DNA of 64,000 bases, from contig OZ244038.1 of NCBI GenBank assembly GCA_965215145.1, positions 1,674,001 to 1,738,000 on the forward strand. Direction: 5' to 3'. The position numbers and the translations under genes were made by a program. The notes beneath the pieces were generated by a model, which worked only from the letters and a program-made list of their open reading frames with translations, was not told where the DNA came from and did not search any database. This DNA comes from G965215145 sp965215145. Its GTDB lineage: Bacteria > Bacteroidota > Rhodothermia > Rhodothermales > JANQRZ01. Shown piece after piece: positions 7,838 through 16,113 of the stretch. Positions within the stretch are counted from its first letter, which is position 1. The number at the start of each line of letters is the position of its first letter.

Positions 7838-8803
7838 CTAGGGGGCGACCTCCAGGTACTGCACGCTGAAGAGCCCGTCGGCGTCGGTCCAGCAGTGGAG
7901 GGGCCGAAAGCCCGCCCCGGCCGCGAGCTCCGCGAACCCGTCGAGGGTGTACTTGTGCGAGCTCTCCGTGTGGATCGCATCGCCGGCCGCGAACCGGAAC
8001 GTGCGGCCCCCGACGGAGACCTCCTGAGGGCGCCGGCTGACGAGGTGCATCTCGACCCGGCCCTCGGCCTCGTCCCACACGGCGCGGTGCTCGAACGCCT
8101 CCGGCTCGAAGTCGGCGCCGAGCGCGGCGTTGATGTGGTGGAGGACGTTCCGGTTGAACGCGGCCGTGACGCCCGCGGCGTCGTCGTAGGCCGGGAGGAG
8201 GAGGGCCGGGTCCTTCTTGAGGTCCACGCCGATGAGGAGCCCGCCGCCGGGGCCGACGACGCCGGCGATGTGGCCGAGGAAGGCGGCGGCGTCCTCGCGG
8301 TCGAAGTTGCCGATGGTCGAGCCGGGGAAGACGACGACGCGCTTCCGCCGCCGCTCGGGGTCGTCCGGCAGGGCGAACCGGTCCGAGGTGTAGTCGGCGG
8401 CGACGGGCTCGACGCGGAGGCCGGGGTAGTCCCGCCGGACCTCGTCAGCGGCGGCGCGGAGGTGCTCGGCGGAGATGTCCACGGGGACGTAGGCCGCGGG
8501 CTCCGCGAGGCGGTCGAGCAGCAGCCGGATCTTCCGGCTCGACCCGCTCCCGTACTCGATCAGCACGGCGCCGGGGCCGACGGCCGCGGCCATCTCGCCG
8601 GCGTGCGCCTCCAGGATGGCAAGCTCCGTGCGGGTGGGGTAGTACTCGGGCAGCTCGGTGATCCGCTCGAAGAGCTCCGAGCCACGGGCGTCGTAGAAGT
8701 ACTTCGAGGGGAGCGCCTTCGGCGTCCGCGAGAGCCCGTCGAGCACGTCCCGCAGAAACGCCTCCTGCTGCTCGTCGAGGGCTGGTGCTGCGGGGTCTGC
8801 CAT
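7838..8803 (-). CDS. egtD: L-histidine N-alpha-methyltransferase (ergothioneine biosynthesis)
   Basis: EgtD trimethylates histidine to hercynine with S-adenosylmethionine, the first step of ergothioneine synthesis. The 321-residue length matches the family. Motifs include LPSKYFYDARGSELFERI, ELPEYYPTRTELAIL, the SAM-binding IEYGSGSSRKIRLLL and VVFPGSTIGNF, and the C-terminal IHTESSHKYTLDGF that contacts the histidine. It lies directly downstream of egtB on the same strand, 69 bp away, with a palindrome in the gap. Confidence 0.93.
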   Translation of the reverse strand: MADPAAPALDEQQEAFLRDVLDGLSRTPKALPSKYFYDARGSELFERITELPEYYPTRTELAILEAHAGEMAAAVGPGAVLIEYGSGSSRKIRLLLDRLAEPAAYVPVDISAEHLRAAADEVRRDYPGLRVEPVAADYTSDRFALPDDPERRRKRVVVFPGSTIGNFDREDAAAFLGHIAGVVGPGGGLLIGVDLKKDPALLLPAYDDAAGVTAAFNRNVLHHINAALGADFEPEAFEHRAVWDEAEGRVEMHLVSRRPQEVSVGGRTFRFAAGDAIHTESSHKYTLDGFAELAAGAGFRPLHCWTDADGLFSVQYLEVAP

Positions 8804-8811
8804 TCTGAAGG

Positions 8812-8836
8812 GGGGCGTATGCCATACGCCCCTACG
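8812..8836. repeat. GTAGGGGC-family palindrome with TATG/CATA core
   Basis: GGGGCGTATG, one base, then CATACGCCCCTACG. The 3' outer arm CCCCTAC is intact and the 5' arm is GGGGGGC. It sits between egtB and egtD and would form a hairpin in their transcript. Confidence 0.7.
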
Positions 8837-8872
8837 GGCGGGCCGGCGGGGTTCAGTATTCTGCTCGCTGAG

Positions 8873-10219
8873 CTACCTTGCCAGACGGAGGCCGGTGAAC
8901 TGCCACGTAGCGGCGGGGGCGAAGAAGTTGCGGTACGAGGGGCGGAAGTGGCTCCGGCTCGTGGCGCAGCTCCCGCCGCGGAGGACGAACTGCCCGCACA
9001 TCCACTTCCCGTTGTACTCGCCGAGCGCGCCGGGCTCGGGGGCGTAGCCGGGGTAAGCGCCGTACGGGCTCTGTGTCCACTCCCACGCGTCGCCGAACAT
9101 CTGCCGGAGCCGGGGTGCGGCCGGGGCGCCATCGCCGCCGGCAACGGGCTCCGGGGGGGTGGGGTGAAGCCGACCGGTCTCAACGAAGTTGCCGGTGATG
9201 CCCTCGCGCTCCTCGACGGCCCGCGCGGCGACCTCCCACTCGAACTCCGTCGGGAGGCGGTGGCCAGCCCAGCGGGCGTAGGCGTCGGCCTCGAAGTACG
9301 AGAGGTGGGTGACGGGCTCGTGGGGGTCCACGGGTCGCATCCCGGCGAGCGTGAAGTGCCACCACTCCCCATCGCGCCGCTCCCAGTAAAACGGCTCGGA
9401 CCAGCCGTGCTCCTGCACGGTGGCCCACCCCTCCGAGAGCCACAGCGGCGCGCGCTCGTAGCCGCCGTCCTCCATGAACTCCAGGAACTCCCCGCACGTC
9501 ACGAGCCGGTCGGCGAGGGCGAAGGCTTCGAGGAAGTGGCGGTGGCGCGGCCCCTCGTTGTCGAACGTGAACGGCCCATCTTTGCTGGCGTCGTAGCCGA
9601 TCTCGTGTAGCCCCTCGTCGAAGGCTACCCACCGCAACGGGCCGGGGTCGGGGGCCGGGGCGTGGGGGCGTTCGCGGTAGGCCGGGCGGAGGGGGTTGAC
9701 CGAGAAGACGTGCTTGATGTCGGTCAGCATCAGCTCCTGGTGCTGCTGCTCGTGGTTGAGCCCGACGCGGACGACCTCGCCGAGCCGCGATGTGTCGTCG
9801 CCGGGGAGGCCGTCGAGGAGGCGCATCATGTGCTCGTCGACGTGGCGGCGAAAGGCGGAAACCTCCTCGACCGTCGGGCGCGAGAGGTAGCCCCGCTGCG
9901 CCCGGCAGTGCCGCTCGCCGGCCTGGACGTAGTACGAGTTGAACAGGAACGGGTACGCCTCGTCGTAGAGGGCATACCCATCGGCGAACTCCCGCAGCAC
10001 GAACGTCTCCCAGAACCACGTGGTGTGGGCGAGGTGCCACTTCGTCGGGCTCACGTCCTCCATCGACTGTACGACGTGGTCCTCGGTGGCGAGGGGCTCG
10101 GTGAGGCGCTCCGTGAAGGCGCGGACGAGCCGGTACTGCTCGGCCAGCGGGAGGGCCTGGAACGCGGCGCGGTCGGGGACGTCCGTGAGGCGAGCGGGGG
10201 CGGTGACGGTGGCGGGCAT
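8873..10219 (-). CDS. egtB: Ergothioneine biosynthesis sulfoxide synthase EgtB
   Basis: EgtB is a non-haem iron enzyme that joins hercynine to a thiol donor with oxygen to make a sulfoxide intermediate. The 448-residue protein has an N-terminal DinB-like domain carrying the iron ligands, seen in WHLAHTTWFWETFVL and NHEQQHQELMLTD. A C-terminal formylglycine-synthase-like domain follows, with LPTEFEWEVAARA, GDAWEWTQSPY and a FVLRGGSCATSRSHFRPSYRN ending. The start was placed at MPATVTAPARLTDV; the longer open frame upstream is not supported. With egtD next to it, ergothioneine synthesis to the sulfoxide is encoded here; the EgtE lyase step is not in the window. Confidence 0.95.
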   Translation of the reverse strand: MPATVTAPARLTDVPDRAAFQALPLAEQYRLVRAFTERLTEPLATEDHVVQSMEDVSPTKWHLAHTTWFWETFVLREFADGYALYDEAYPFLFNSYYVQAGERHCRAQRGYLSRPTVEEVSAFRRHVDEHMMRLLDGLPGDDTSRLGEVVRVGLNHEQQHQELMLTDIKHVFSVNPLRPAYRERPHAPAPDPGPLRWVAFDEGLHEIGYDASKDGPFTFDNEGPRHRHFLEAFALADRLVTCGEFLEFMEDGGYERAPLWLSEGWATVQEHGWSEPFYWERRDGEWWHFTLAGMRPVDPHEPVTHLSYFEADAYARWAGHRLPTEFEWEVAARAVEEREGITGNFVETGRLHPTPPEPVAGGDGAPAAPRLRQMFGDAWEWTQSPYGAYPGYAPEPGALGEYNGKWMCGQFVLRGGSCATSRSHFRPSYRNFFAPAATWQFTGLRLAR

Positions 10220-10309
10220 GGCGACGAGCGGACGAGAGGGGAGAGATTGGTACGGGCGAGCCGCCGGCGCGTTCGGCCCGTTAGAGGGCGTTGAGGATTG
10301 AGCCCGAAA

Positions 10310-10406
10310 GCGAGCGAGAGCGCTTGGGTACGCCAGCAAGGCGCCCGAGGGGATCGGGGCCGTAGCCCCGGCCGACGAGGGCAACGCCGCAGGCGGCTTC
10401 AAGCGC
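10310..10406. repeat. Structured intergenic element, copy 1 (GCGAGCGAGA...GACGAG...AACGC)
   Basis: Ordered blocks occur here: GCGAGCGAGA (10310), CAAGGCG (10337), hairpin CGGGGC/GCCCCG (10355-10370), GACGAG (10374), AACGC (10383) and hairpin GCCGC/GCGGC (10386-10397). GCGCTTG (10320) pairs with CAAGCGC (10400), closing the element. The same block order with different hairpin bases recurs at 43948. It lies between egtB and the OsmC gene. It could be a structured RNA or a palindromic repeat; nothing similar is named here with certainty. Confidence 0.55.
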
Positions 10407-10434
10407 CTCGCGCAGCCGACGGCTCTGGTCCTCT

Positions 10435-10908
10435 CTATGCCCCGACCGGCGACAGCGTCGTCGCGATCTCGATCCGGGCTTCGAGGGTGCGGTGGACGGG
10501 GCAGCGGTCGGCGATCTCGAGGAGCCGCTGGCGCTGCTCGTCCGAGAGGGGGCCTTCGAGGGTGAGCGTCCGGGAGAACTCCGTCAGAAACTCCTCGCCC
10601 TCCTCGCACGTGGCGCAGTCGTCGCCGTGGACGCGGGCGTGGGCGACGTGGGCGGTGACGCCGGTGAGCGGCCACTGCTTCCGGTCGGCGTACATCCGCA
10701 GCGTCATCGAGGTGCAGGTGCCGAGCGCGGCGCCGAGGAGGTCGTAGGGCGTCGGGCCGAGGTCGGTCCCCCCAGCGTCCTTGGGCTCGTCGGCGACGAG
10801 GGTGTGCTGACGCACGGCGACGCCGGAGCGGAAGCCCTGGCGGCCGGTGTGGACGGTGACGCGGGTCTCGGCGAGCTCGGCGGCGTCGGGGGCAGGGGGC
10901 GGAGGCAT
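10435..10908 (-). CDS. OsmC/Ohr-family peroxiredoxin-like protein
   Basis: This cytoplasmic thiol peroxidase family reduces organic hydroperoxides. The 157-residue protein shows both family cysteines: LGTCTSMTLRMYADRKQWPL, and ADRCPVHRTLEARI near the C-terminus. The region TDLGPTPYDLLGAALG is typical of the YhfA/OsmC branch. It also has a CATCEEG stretch with two additional cysteines whose role is unknown. The next gene upstream on this strand cannot be co-transcribed because the M14 peptidase gene diverges; a TACCTTG box sits 23 nt before the ATG. Confidence 0.88.
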   Translation of the reverse strand: MPPPPAPDAAELAETRVTVHTGRQGFRSGVAVRQHTLVADEPKDAGGTDLGPTPYDLLGAALGTCTSMTLRMYADRKQWPLTGVTAHVAHARVHGDDCATCEEGEEFLTEFSRTLTLEGPLSDEQRQRLLEIADRCPVHRTLEARIEIATTLSPVGA

Positions 10909-10930
10909 GGGGGATCGGGTGCGTGAGGCG

Positions 10931-10938
10931 GCAAGGTA
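10931..10938 (-). promoter_or_regulatory. Putative -7 element (TACCTTGC) for the OsmC gene
   Basis: TACCTTG fits TAnnTTG, reads toward the OsmC gene and is 23 nt from its ATG. The divergent M14 gene has its own TACCTTCTC box about 100 bp away. Confidence 0.5.
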
Positions 10939-11040
10939 GAGAACGAAGAGGCGGGGGGCGTCACGGGGGGCAGGCTCGTGCTCACCACCCCCGCTGCCGA
11001 AGGCGACGAACGGGGGCGTGACGGGCGCCCCTGGAGGGGT

Positions 11041-11049
11041 TACCTTCTC
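11041..11049 (+). promoter_or_regulatory. Putative -7 element (TACCTTCTC) for the M14 peptidase gene
   Basis: The nonamer TACCTTCTC, 33 nt before the ATG, is identical to the boxes at 31632 and 33738, which also precede genes by 12-40 nt. Three exact copies at gene starts argue for a promoter role. Confidence 0.5.
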
Positions 11050-11073
11050 GCTAAACCCAACCCCTGCCCTTCC

Positions 11074-12681
11074 ATGCCGATCCGCCCACTCGCCGCGCTT
11101 CTCCTGCTTCTCGCTTTTCCCCTCGGGGCAATGGCTCAGACCGACCGGAGCCTCACGCCGGCCCCCCTCGCGCAGGAGCGCCACAGCGAGGTCCGCCTCC
11201 TGCTCCCGTCCGCCGGCGCCGACGGGCGGCTCGAACTCGTCCGGCGTCTCGCCGCGCAGGGGGTCCACCTCGGCCACGCGCGGGTCGAGGAGACGGCCGA
11301 GGGGCCGGCCCTCCGCACGGTCCTGAGCCAGAGCGAGCTCGCGGCGGCCCGCGCCGCCGGCGCCCCCGTGGAGGTACTCGTGGCCGACCTCGCCGCCGAG
11401 GTCGCGGCCCGGCCCGCGTTCCCGGAGGCGGCGCGCCGCGCGGCCCTCGCCCGTGGCGGCGTCTCGGGCAACGTGTTCGGCTCGATGGGCGGGTTCCCGA
11501 CCTTCGCCGAGGCCGTCGCCATCCTCGACGACATGCGGGCGCAGTACCCGCACCTCATCACCGCGAAGACCTCGCTCGGCCAGAGCCACGAGGGCCGGGA
11601 GATCTGGATGGTCGAGGTCTCCGACAACCCCGGCGTGGACGAGCCCGAGGCGGAGGTGCTCATCACGGCGCTCCACCACGCCCGCGAGCCGGCCAGCCTC
11701 ACCACCACGCTCTACACCCTCTGGCACCTCCTCGAGAACTACGGCGCCGACCCCGAGGTGACGGCCCTCGTCGACGGCCGCCGCCTCTTCGTCGTCCCCG
11801 TCCTCAACCCCGACGGCTACGTCTACAACCAGACGACGGACCCCAACGGCGGCGGGTACTGGCGCAAGAACCGCCGCCCCGGCGGCGGCGTGGACCTCAA
11901 CCGCAACTACGGCTACGCGTGGGGCTACGACAACCTCGGCTCCTCGCCCTACTCCTGGAGCTCGACCTACCGCGGCCCCGGCCCCTTCTCCGAACCCGAG
12001 ACGCAGGCCCTCCGGGACTTCCTCGAGGGGCGCCGGGTGCGGATGGCGTTCAACTACCACACCTACGGCGACCTCCTCCTCTTCCCGTGGGCCTACACCC
12101 CCACCGTCACCCCGGACCACCCCACCTTCGTCGACTACGCGCAGCGGCTGACGGCGGCCAACGGGTACGAGTACGGCAACAGCCCGAGCATCCTCTACCC
12201 CTCGAACGGGAACTCCAACGACTGGATGTACGGGGAGCAGACGGCGAAGCCGAAGATCCTCTGCTACACCCCCGAGGTGGGGCACTCGTTCTGGCCCTCG
12301 GCCTCGCAGATCGTCCCGCTGGCGCAGGAGAACCTCGCCGCGAACCTCGAGCTCCTGCGGCTCGCGTCGTTCGAGGCGGAGTACATCCCCCTCACTGGCG
12401 CGCGTGCGACCACCTCGGGCGCGGTGACCCCCGGCGCGGCCACCCCGAACCCGTTCGCGGGCACGACCACGCTGCGGTTCGCGCTGGAGGAGGATGCGGA
12501 GGTCCGGCTCGCGGTCTACGACGTGCTCGGCCGCGAGGTCGCCGTGCTGCTCGACGGCGCCGCCGAGGCCGGCGCGCACGAGGCCGTCTTCGACGCCGCC
12601 GGGCTTCCGGCCGGGACGTACCTCTGGCGGCTGGTGGTGGGGGGGGAGGCCGAGGGTGGCTTCCTGACGCTCGTGCGGTAA
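11074..12681 (+). CDS. Secreted M14 zinc carboxypeptidase with C-terminal sorting domain
   Basis: This is an exported metallo-carboxypeptidase that would trim C-terminal residues from peptides outside the cell. The 535-residue protein starts with a signal peptide (MPIRPLAALLLLLAF...AMAQ). The peptidase M14 domain spans about 140-440: zinc ligands His and Glu are in ALHHAREPAS, the third histidine in FNYHTYGD and the general-base Glu in CYTPEVGHSFWP. The last 80 residues form a type IX-like sorting domain with TPNPFAGTTTLRF, VYDVLGREVAVLLDG and GLPAGTYLWRL. The start is set by the signal peptide. Confidence 0.92.
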   Translation: MPIRPLAALLLLLAFPLGAMAQTDRSLTPAPLAQERHSEVRLLLPSAGADGRLELVRRLAAQGVHLGHARVEETAEGPALRTVLSQSELAAARAAGAPVEVLVADLAAEVAARPAFPEAARRAALARGGVSGNVFGSMGGFPTFAEAVAILDDMRAQYPHLITAKTSLGQSHEGREIWMVEVSDNPGVDEPEAEVLITALHHAREPASLTTTLYTLWHLLENYGADPEVTALVDGRRLFVVPVLNPDGYVYNQTTDPNGGGYWRKNRRPGGGVDLNRNYGYAWGYDNLGSSPYSWSSTYRGPGPFSEPETQALRDFLEGRRVRMAFNYHTYGDLLLFPWAYTPTVTPDHPTFVDYAQRLTAANGYEYGNSPSILYPSNGNSNDWMYGEQTAKPKILCYTPEVGHSFWPSASQIVPLAQENLAANLELLRLASFEAEYIPLTGARATTSGAVTPGAATPNPFAGTTTLRFALEEDAEVRLAVYDVLGREVAVLLDGAAEAGAHEAVFDAAGLPAGTYLWRLVVGGEAEGGFLTLVR

Positions 12682-12920
12682 CGGGCACGCGCCATCGAAA
12701 CGTAGGGCGGGGGTTAGCGCCCCGCCGATGGGGCCTGGCCTCCAGGGTACAACTGCGTCGCCCCGTGGGGGTAGGCGCAACGTGCCGGTCTGGTCCGCCG
12801 TAGGCACGGCGGTGCTCTCTTCCAGGATTTCACCCGAGGACCGCACCACCCGCCGGCGCTGCCCGTTGATCCCACCGTGCCGGCCCCGCCGGCTCCCCCC
12901 GCCACGAACCCCACCGCCTG
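12682..12920. other. Gene-free stretch between the two peptidase genes
   Basis: No credible coding region is seen. It contains a GGCGGGG/CCCCGCC hairpin (12706-12726) preceded by CGTAGG, a degenerate relative of the GTAGGGGC palindromes that may end the M14 transcript. A second GC-rich inverted segment lies near 12765-12810. A CACCCGAGGA-rich leader precedes the M16 gene. Confidence 0.4.
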
Positions 12921-15887
12921 ATGCGAACGCTACTCACGCTCCTCCTCGTCGCCGGCCTCGCTCTGGCTGCTGCCCCGCCGGCCGCCGCGCAGGGCGAGGT
13001 CTTCCCCTACGACTACGCCGTCCGCGACCTCGACAACGGCCTCCGCGTCATCGTCGTCCCGACGGACTTCCCCAACATCGTCTCCGTCTACATCCCCGTC
13101 TCCGTCGGCAGCCGGAACGAGGTCGAGGCCGGGAAGAGCGGGTTCGCCCACTTCTTCGAGCACATGATGTTCAGGGGCACCGACCGCTACTCGGCGCGGG
13201 AGTACAAGGAGATCCTCAAGAACGCCGGCGCCGACCAGAACGCCTACACCACCGACGACCGCACGGTCTACCACATCACCGCCTCGAAGGACGACCTCGA
13301 GACGGTCCTGATGCTGGAGGCCGACCGGTTCCAGAACCTCGAGTACTCCGACGCCGACTTCCGCACGGAGGCCCTCGCCGTGCTCGGGGAGTACAACAAG
13401 AACTCCGCGAACCCCGTCTCGAAGCTGTTCGAGGTGATGCGCGCCGCGGCCTTCGAGGACCACACGTACCGGCACACCACGATGGGCTTCCTCGCGGACA
13501 TCGAGCAGATGCCCGAGCAGTTCGACTACAGCCGGACCTTCTTCGACCGGTTCTACCGCCCGGAGTACACCAGCGTCCTCGTCGTCGGCGACGTGGAGCC
13601 GGAGCCGGTGTTCGAGATGGTGGAAGAGTACTGGGGGGACTGGGAGCCCGGCTCGTTCACCGTCGAGATCCCGCAGGACGGCCCCCTCGACGGGCCGGTC
13701 TACGAGCACGTCGAGTGGGAGAGCCCGACGCTGCCGTGGGTGAGCGTGAGCTTCCGCGCCCCCGCCGCCTACGGCGAGACCGACGCCCACGTCCGCGCCC
13801 TCGACGTCGCCTCCTCCTACGCCTTCGGCCCCGCGAGCGACCTCTACCGGAAGCTCGTCGTCGAGGAGCAGAAGGTGGACCAGCTCTTCGGCTACGTCCC
13901 CGACCGCGTCGACCCCACGCTCTACACCATCGGCGCCCGCGTCAAGGACCCCGCCGACGCGGCCTACGTCCGCGACGCCATCCAGCAGACCCTCGCCGAC
14001 CTCCGCGTGAGCGGCGTCGACCCCGAGCGGATGGCCGCCATCAAGAGCAACCTGAAGTACTCGTTCGCCCACGGCCTCGACAACTCCGACGCCATCGCCG
14101 GCGCGCTCTCCAGCTACGTCGCTGCCACGCGCGAGGTGGACACGATCAACGAGGTCTACGCCCGCTACGACGCCCTCACCCCGGCCGACGTGCAGGAGGC
14201 CGCCAACGCGTACTTCGTCGACGACCAGATGGTCGTCGTCACCCTCGCCCATGGCGACCTCCCCGAGGAGGCGATGGCCGTGGGCTCGGTGGACGCGAAG
14301 CTCGCAGCCGCTGAGCCGGCCGGCACGAACGGTACGGGGTCGAACACGTTCGTCATTGAGGACGCCGTGGCCGTGCAGCATACGCAATCGGCTCAGGCCG
14401 TCATCTCAGATCAGGTTCCGCTTTACGAGGGTACCTCGGCCGAGCCGCTCTTCGAGACCGTGGTCATGGAGTCGTCGTCGCCGCTGGTGGACCTCCGGTT
14501 CCTGTTTCTCGCCGGCGCCGCCGACGACCCCGCCGGCAAGGAGGGCCTCGCCACGCTGACGGCGATGATGGTCTCCGACGCCGGCAGCGAGGCGATGGCC
14601 TACCCCGAGATCCAGCAGGCGCTCTTCCCGCTGGCGGCCGGCTTCGGCGCGCAGGTGGACAAGGAGATGACGACGTTCTCCGGCCGCGCCCACCGCGACA
14701 ACGTCGCCCGCTACTACCGGATCGTCCGCGGCCAGCTCCTGGAGCCCGGCTTCCGGGAGGAGGACTTCCAGCGCGTCCAGAGCAACCTCGTCAACTACAT
14801 CCGCGTCGGCCTCCGGGCCAACAACGACGAGGAGCTCGGCAAGGAGGTGCTCTACGAGCAGCTCTACGCCGGCCACCCCTACGGCCACCTCAACGCCGGC
14901 CACGCCGAGGCCGTAGAAAGCCTCACGCTCGACGACGTGCGGGACTTCTACCGCCGCCACTACACCGAGCGGAACCTCGTCTTCGCCGTCGCCGGCGACG
15001 CCCCGGCCGCGTTCGTCCGGCAGGTCGAGGCCGACCTCGCCGCCGCGTTGCCCGAGGGCGAACCCGCGCGCGAGGTCCCCGTCGTCGAACCCGTCATGCC
15101 CGAGGGCCTCGACGTCACGCTCGTCGAGAAGGACACCCGCGCGGCGGCGATCTCGATGGGGTTCCCCATCGACGTCACCCGGAGCCACCCGGACTTCCCC
15201 GCGCTGTGGCTCGCCCGGAGCTACTTCGGCGAGCACCGGAGCGCGAACTCCCACCTCTACCAGCGCATCCGCGAGGCCCGCGGGATGAACTACGGGGACT
15301 ACGCCTACATCGAGTACTTCCCTGGCGGGATGTTCCAGTTCCACCCGAGCCCGAACCTCGGGCGGACCTCGCAGATCTTCCAGATCTGGATCCGCCCCGT
15401 GCCCCCGGAGCAGACGCACTTCGCGCTCCGCGTCGCCAAGTACGAGCTCGACAAGCTGGTGCGCGAGGGGATGAGCCAGGAGGACTTCGAGGCCACGAAG
15501 AGCTACCTCTCGAAGTTCGTCAACGTCCTCACCAAGAGCCAGGACCGCCAGCTCGGCTACGCCCTGGACTCCCGCTACTACGGCAACCCGGAGTTCGTGG
15601 AGTTCATCCAGGAGGGCCTGGAGGACCTCACGCTCGATGACGTGAACCGCGTCATCCGAGAGCACCTCCAGAGCGACGACCTCGCCGTGGTCGTCATCAC
15701 CCCGGACGCCGAGGAGCTCGCCGCCAAGCTCGTCGCCGACGCGCCCTCGCCGATCACGTACAACTCGCCGAAGCCGGCCGAGATCATGGAGGAGGACGAG
15801 GCCATCGAGGTTTACCCCCTCGACATCGAGGCGGAGGACGTCACCATCGTCCCGGTCGAGGAGGTCTTCGAGGGGCGGGTGTTCTAA
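12921..15887 (+). CDS. Secreted M16-family (pitrilysin-like) zinc peptidase, two-unit
   Basis: An exported protease of the insulinase/pitrilysin clan. The 988 residues comprise a signal peptide (to about residue 24) and two M16 repeat units. The N-terminal unit carries the inverted zinc motif HFFEH in SGFAHFFEHMMFRGT, with the downstream glutamate region EALAVLGEYNKN. The C-terminal unit (about 510-940) lacks HxxEH, as is normal for the inactive half, and has YAGHPYGHLNAGHAEAVESL. It likely degrades peptides in the periplasm or outside and may act with the M14 enzyme upstream on the same strand. Confidence 0.93.
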   Translation: MRTLLTLLLVAGLALAAAPPAAAQGEVFPYDYAVRDLDNGLRVIVVPTDFPNIVSVYIPVSVGSRNEVEAGKSGFAHFFEHMMFRGTDRYSAREYKEILKNAGADQNAYTTDDRTVYHITASKDDLETVLMLEADRFQNLEYSDADFRTEALAVLGEYNKNSANPVSKLFEVMRAAAFEDHTYRHTTMGFLADIEQMPEQFDYSRTFFDRFYRPEYTSVLVVGDVEPEPVFEMVEEYWGDWEPGSFTVEIPQDGPLDGPVYEHVEWESPTLPWVSVSFRAPAAYGETDAHVRALDVASSYAFGPASDLYRKLVVEEQKVDQLFGYVPDRVDPTLYTIGARVKDPADAAYVRDAIQQTLADLRVSGVDPERMAAIKSNLKYSFAHGLDNSDAIAGALSSYVAATREVDTINEVYARYDALTPADVQEAANAYFVDDQMVVVTLAHGDLPEEAMAVGSVDAKLAAAEPAGTNGTGSNTFVIEDAVAVQHTQSAQAVISDQVPLYEGTSAEPLFETVVMESSSPLVDLRFLFLAGAADDPAGKEGLATLTAMMVSDAGSEAMAYPEIQQALFPLAAGFGAQVDKEMTTFSGRAHRDNVARYYRIVRGQLLEPGFREEDFQRVQSNLVNYIRVGLRANNDEELGKEVLYEQLYAGHPYGHLNAGHAEAVESLTLDDVRDFYRRHYTERNLVFAVAGDAPAAFVRQVEADLAAALPEGEPAREVPVVEPVMPEGLDVTLVEKDTRAAAISMGFPIDVTRSHPDFPALWLARSYFGEHRSANSHLYQRIREARGMNYGDYAYIEYFPGGMFQFHPSPNLGRTSQIFQIWIRPVPPEQTHFALRVAKYELDKLVREGMSQEDFEATKSYLSKFVNVLTKSQDRQLGYALDSRYYGNPEFVEFIQEGLEDLTLDDVNRVIREHLQSDDLAVVVITPDAEELAAKLVADAPSPITYNSPKPAEIMEEDEAIEVYPLDIEAEDVTIVPVEEVFEGRVF

Positions 15888-15913
15888 ACGCACCCGGAAG
15901 TCAGCCGAAGACG

Positions 15914-15941
15914 GTAGGGGCGGTCCCGGACCCGCCCCTAC
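15914..15941. terminator. GTAGGGGC palindrome acting as likely terminator of the M16 gene
   Basis: Outer arms GTAGGGGCGG and CCGCCCCTAC are closed by TCC/GGA, making a stem of about 13 bp over 28 nt. It starts 27 nt after the M16 stop and is followed by TCTTTTGG, so it resembles an intrinsic terminator on the plus strand. It belongs to the dispersed palindrome family. Confidence 0.6.
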
Positions 15942-16113
15942 TCTTTTGGTCCCGTGGGGGCGAGTCCCGGTTTGGGTCTCGGAACGGCACGGGCTTGGTT
16001 CGGGCGTGGGCGTCCGGCCGTAGGCCCCGCTGCGCGCCCCGCGCACGGTGGATTCTACCCGGCCCCACCACCTTTTCGCCCGTCCGGGCCGATCCCTCAA
16101 CCGCCCCGCTGCC

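Noticed and set aside
6866..9610. A 914-codon plus-strand open frame
   Set aside because: It is antisense to ppgK, egtD and egtB, all of which have catalytic motifs.
12694..12726. Full member of the GTAGGGGC palindrome family
   Set aside because: It has CGTAGGGCGGGG and CGCCCCGCC but lacks the matching CCTAC arm, so it is noted only as a degenerate hairpin.
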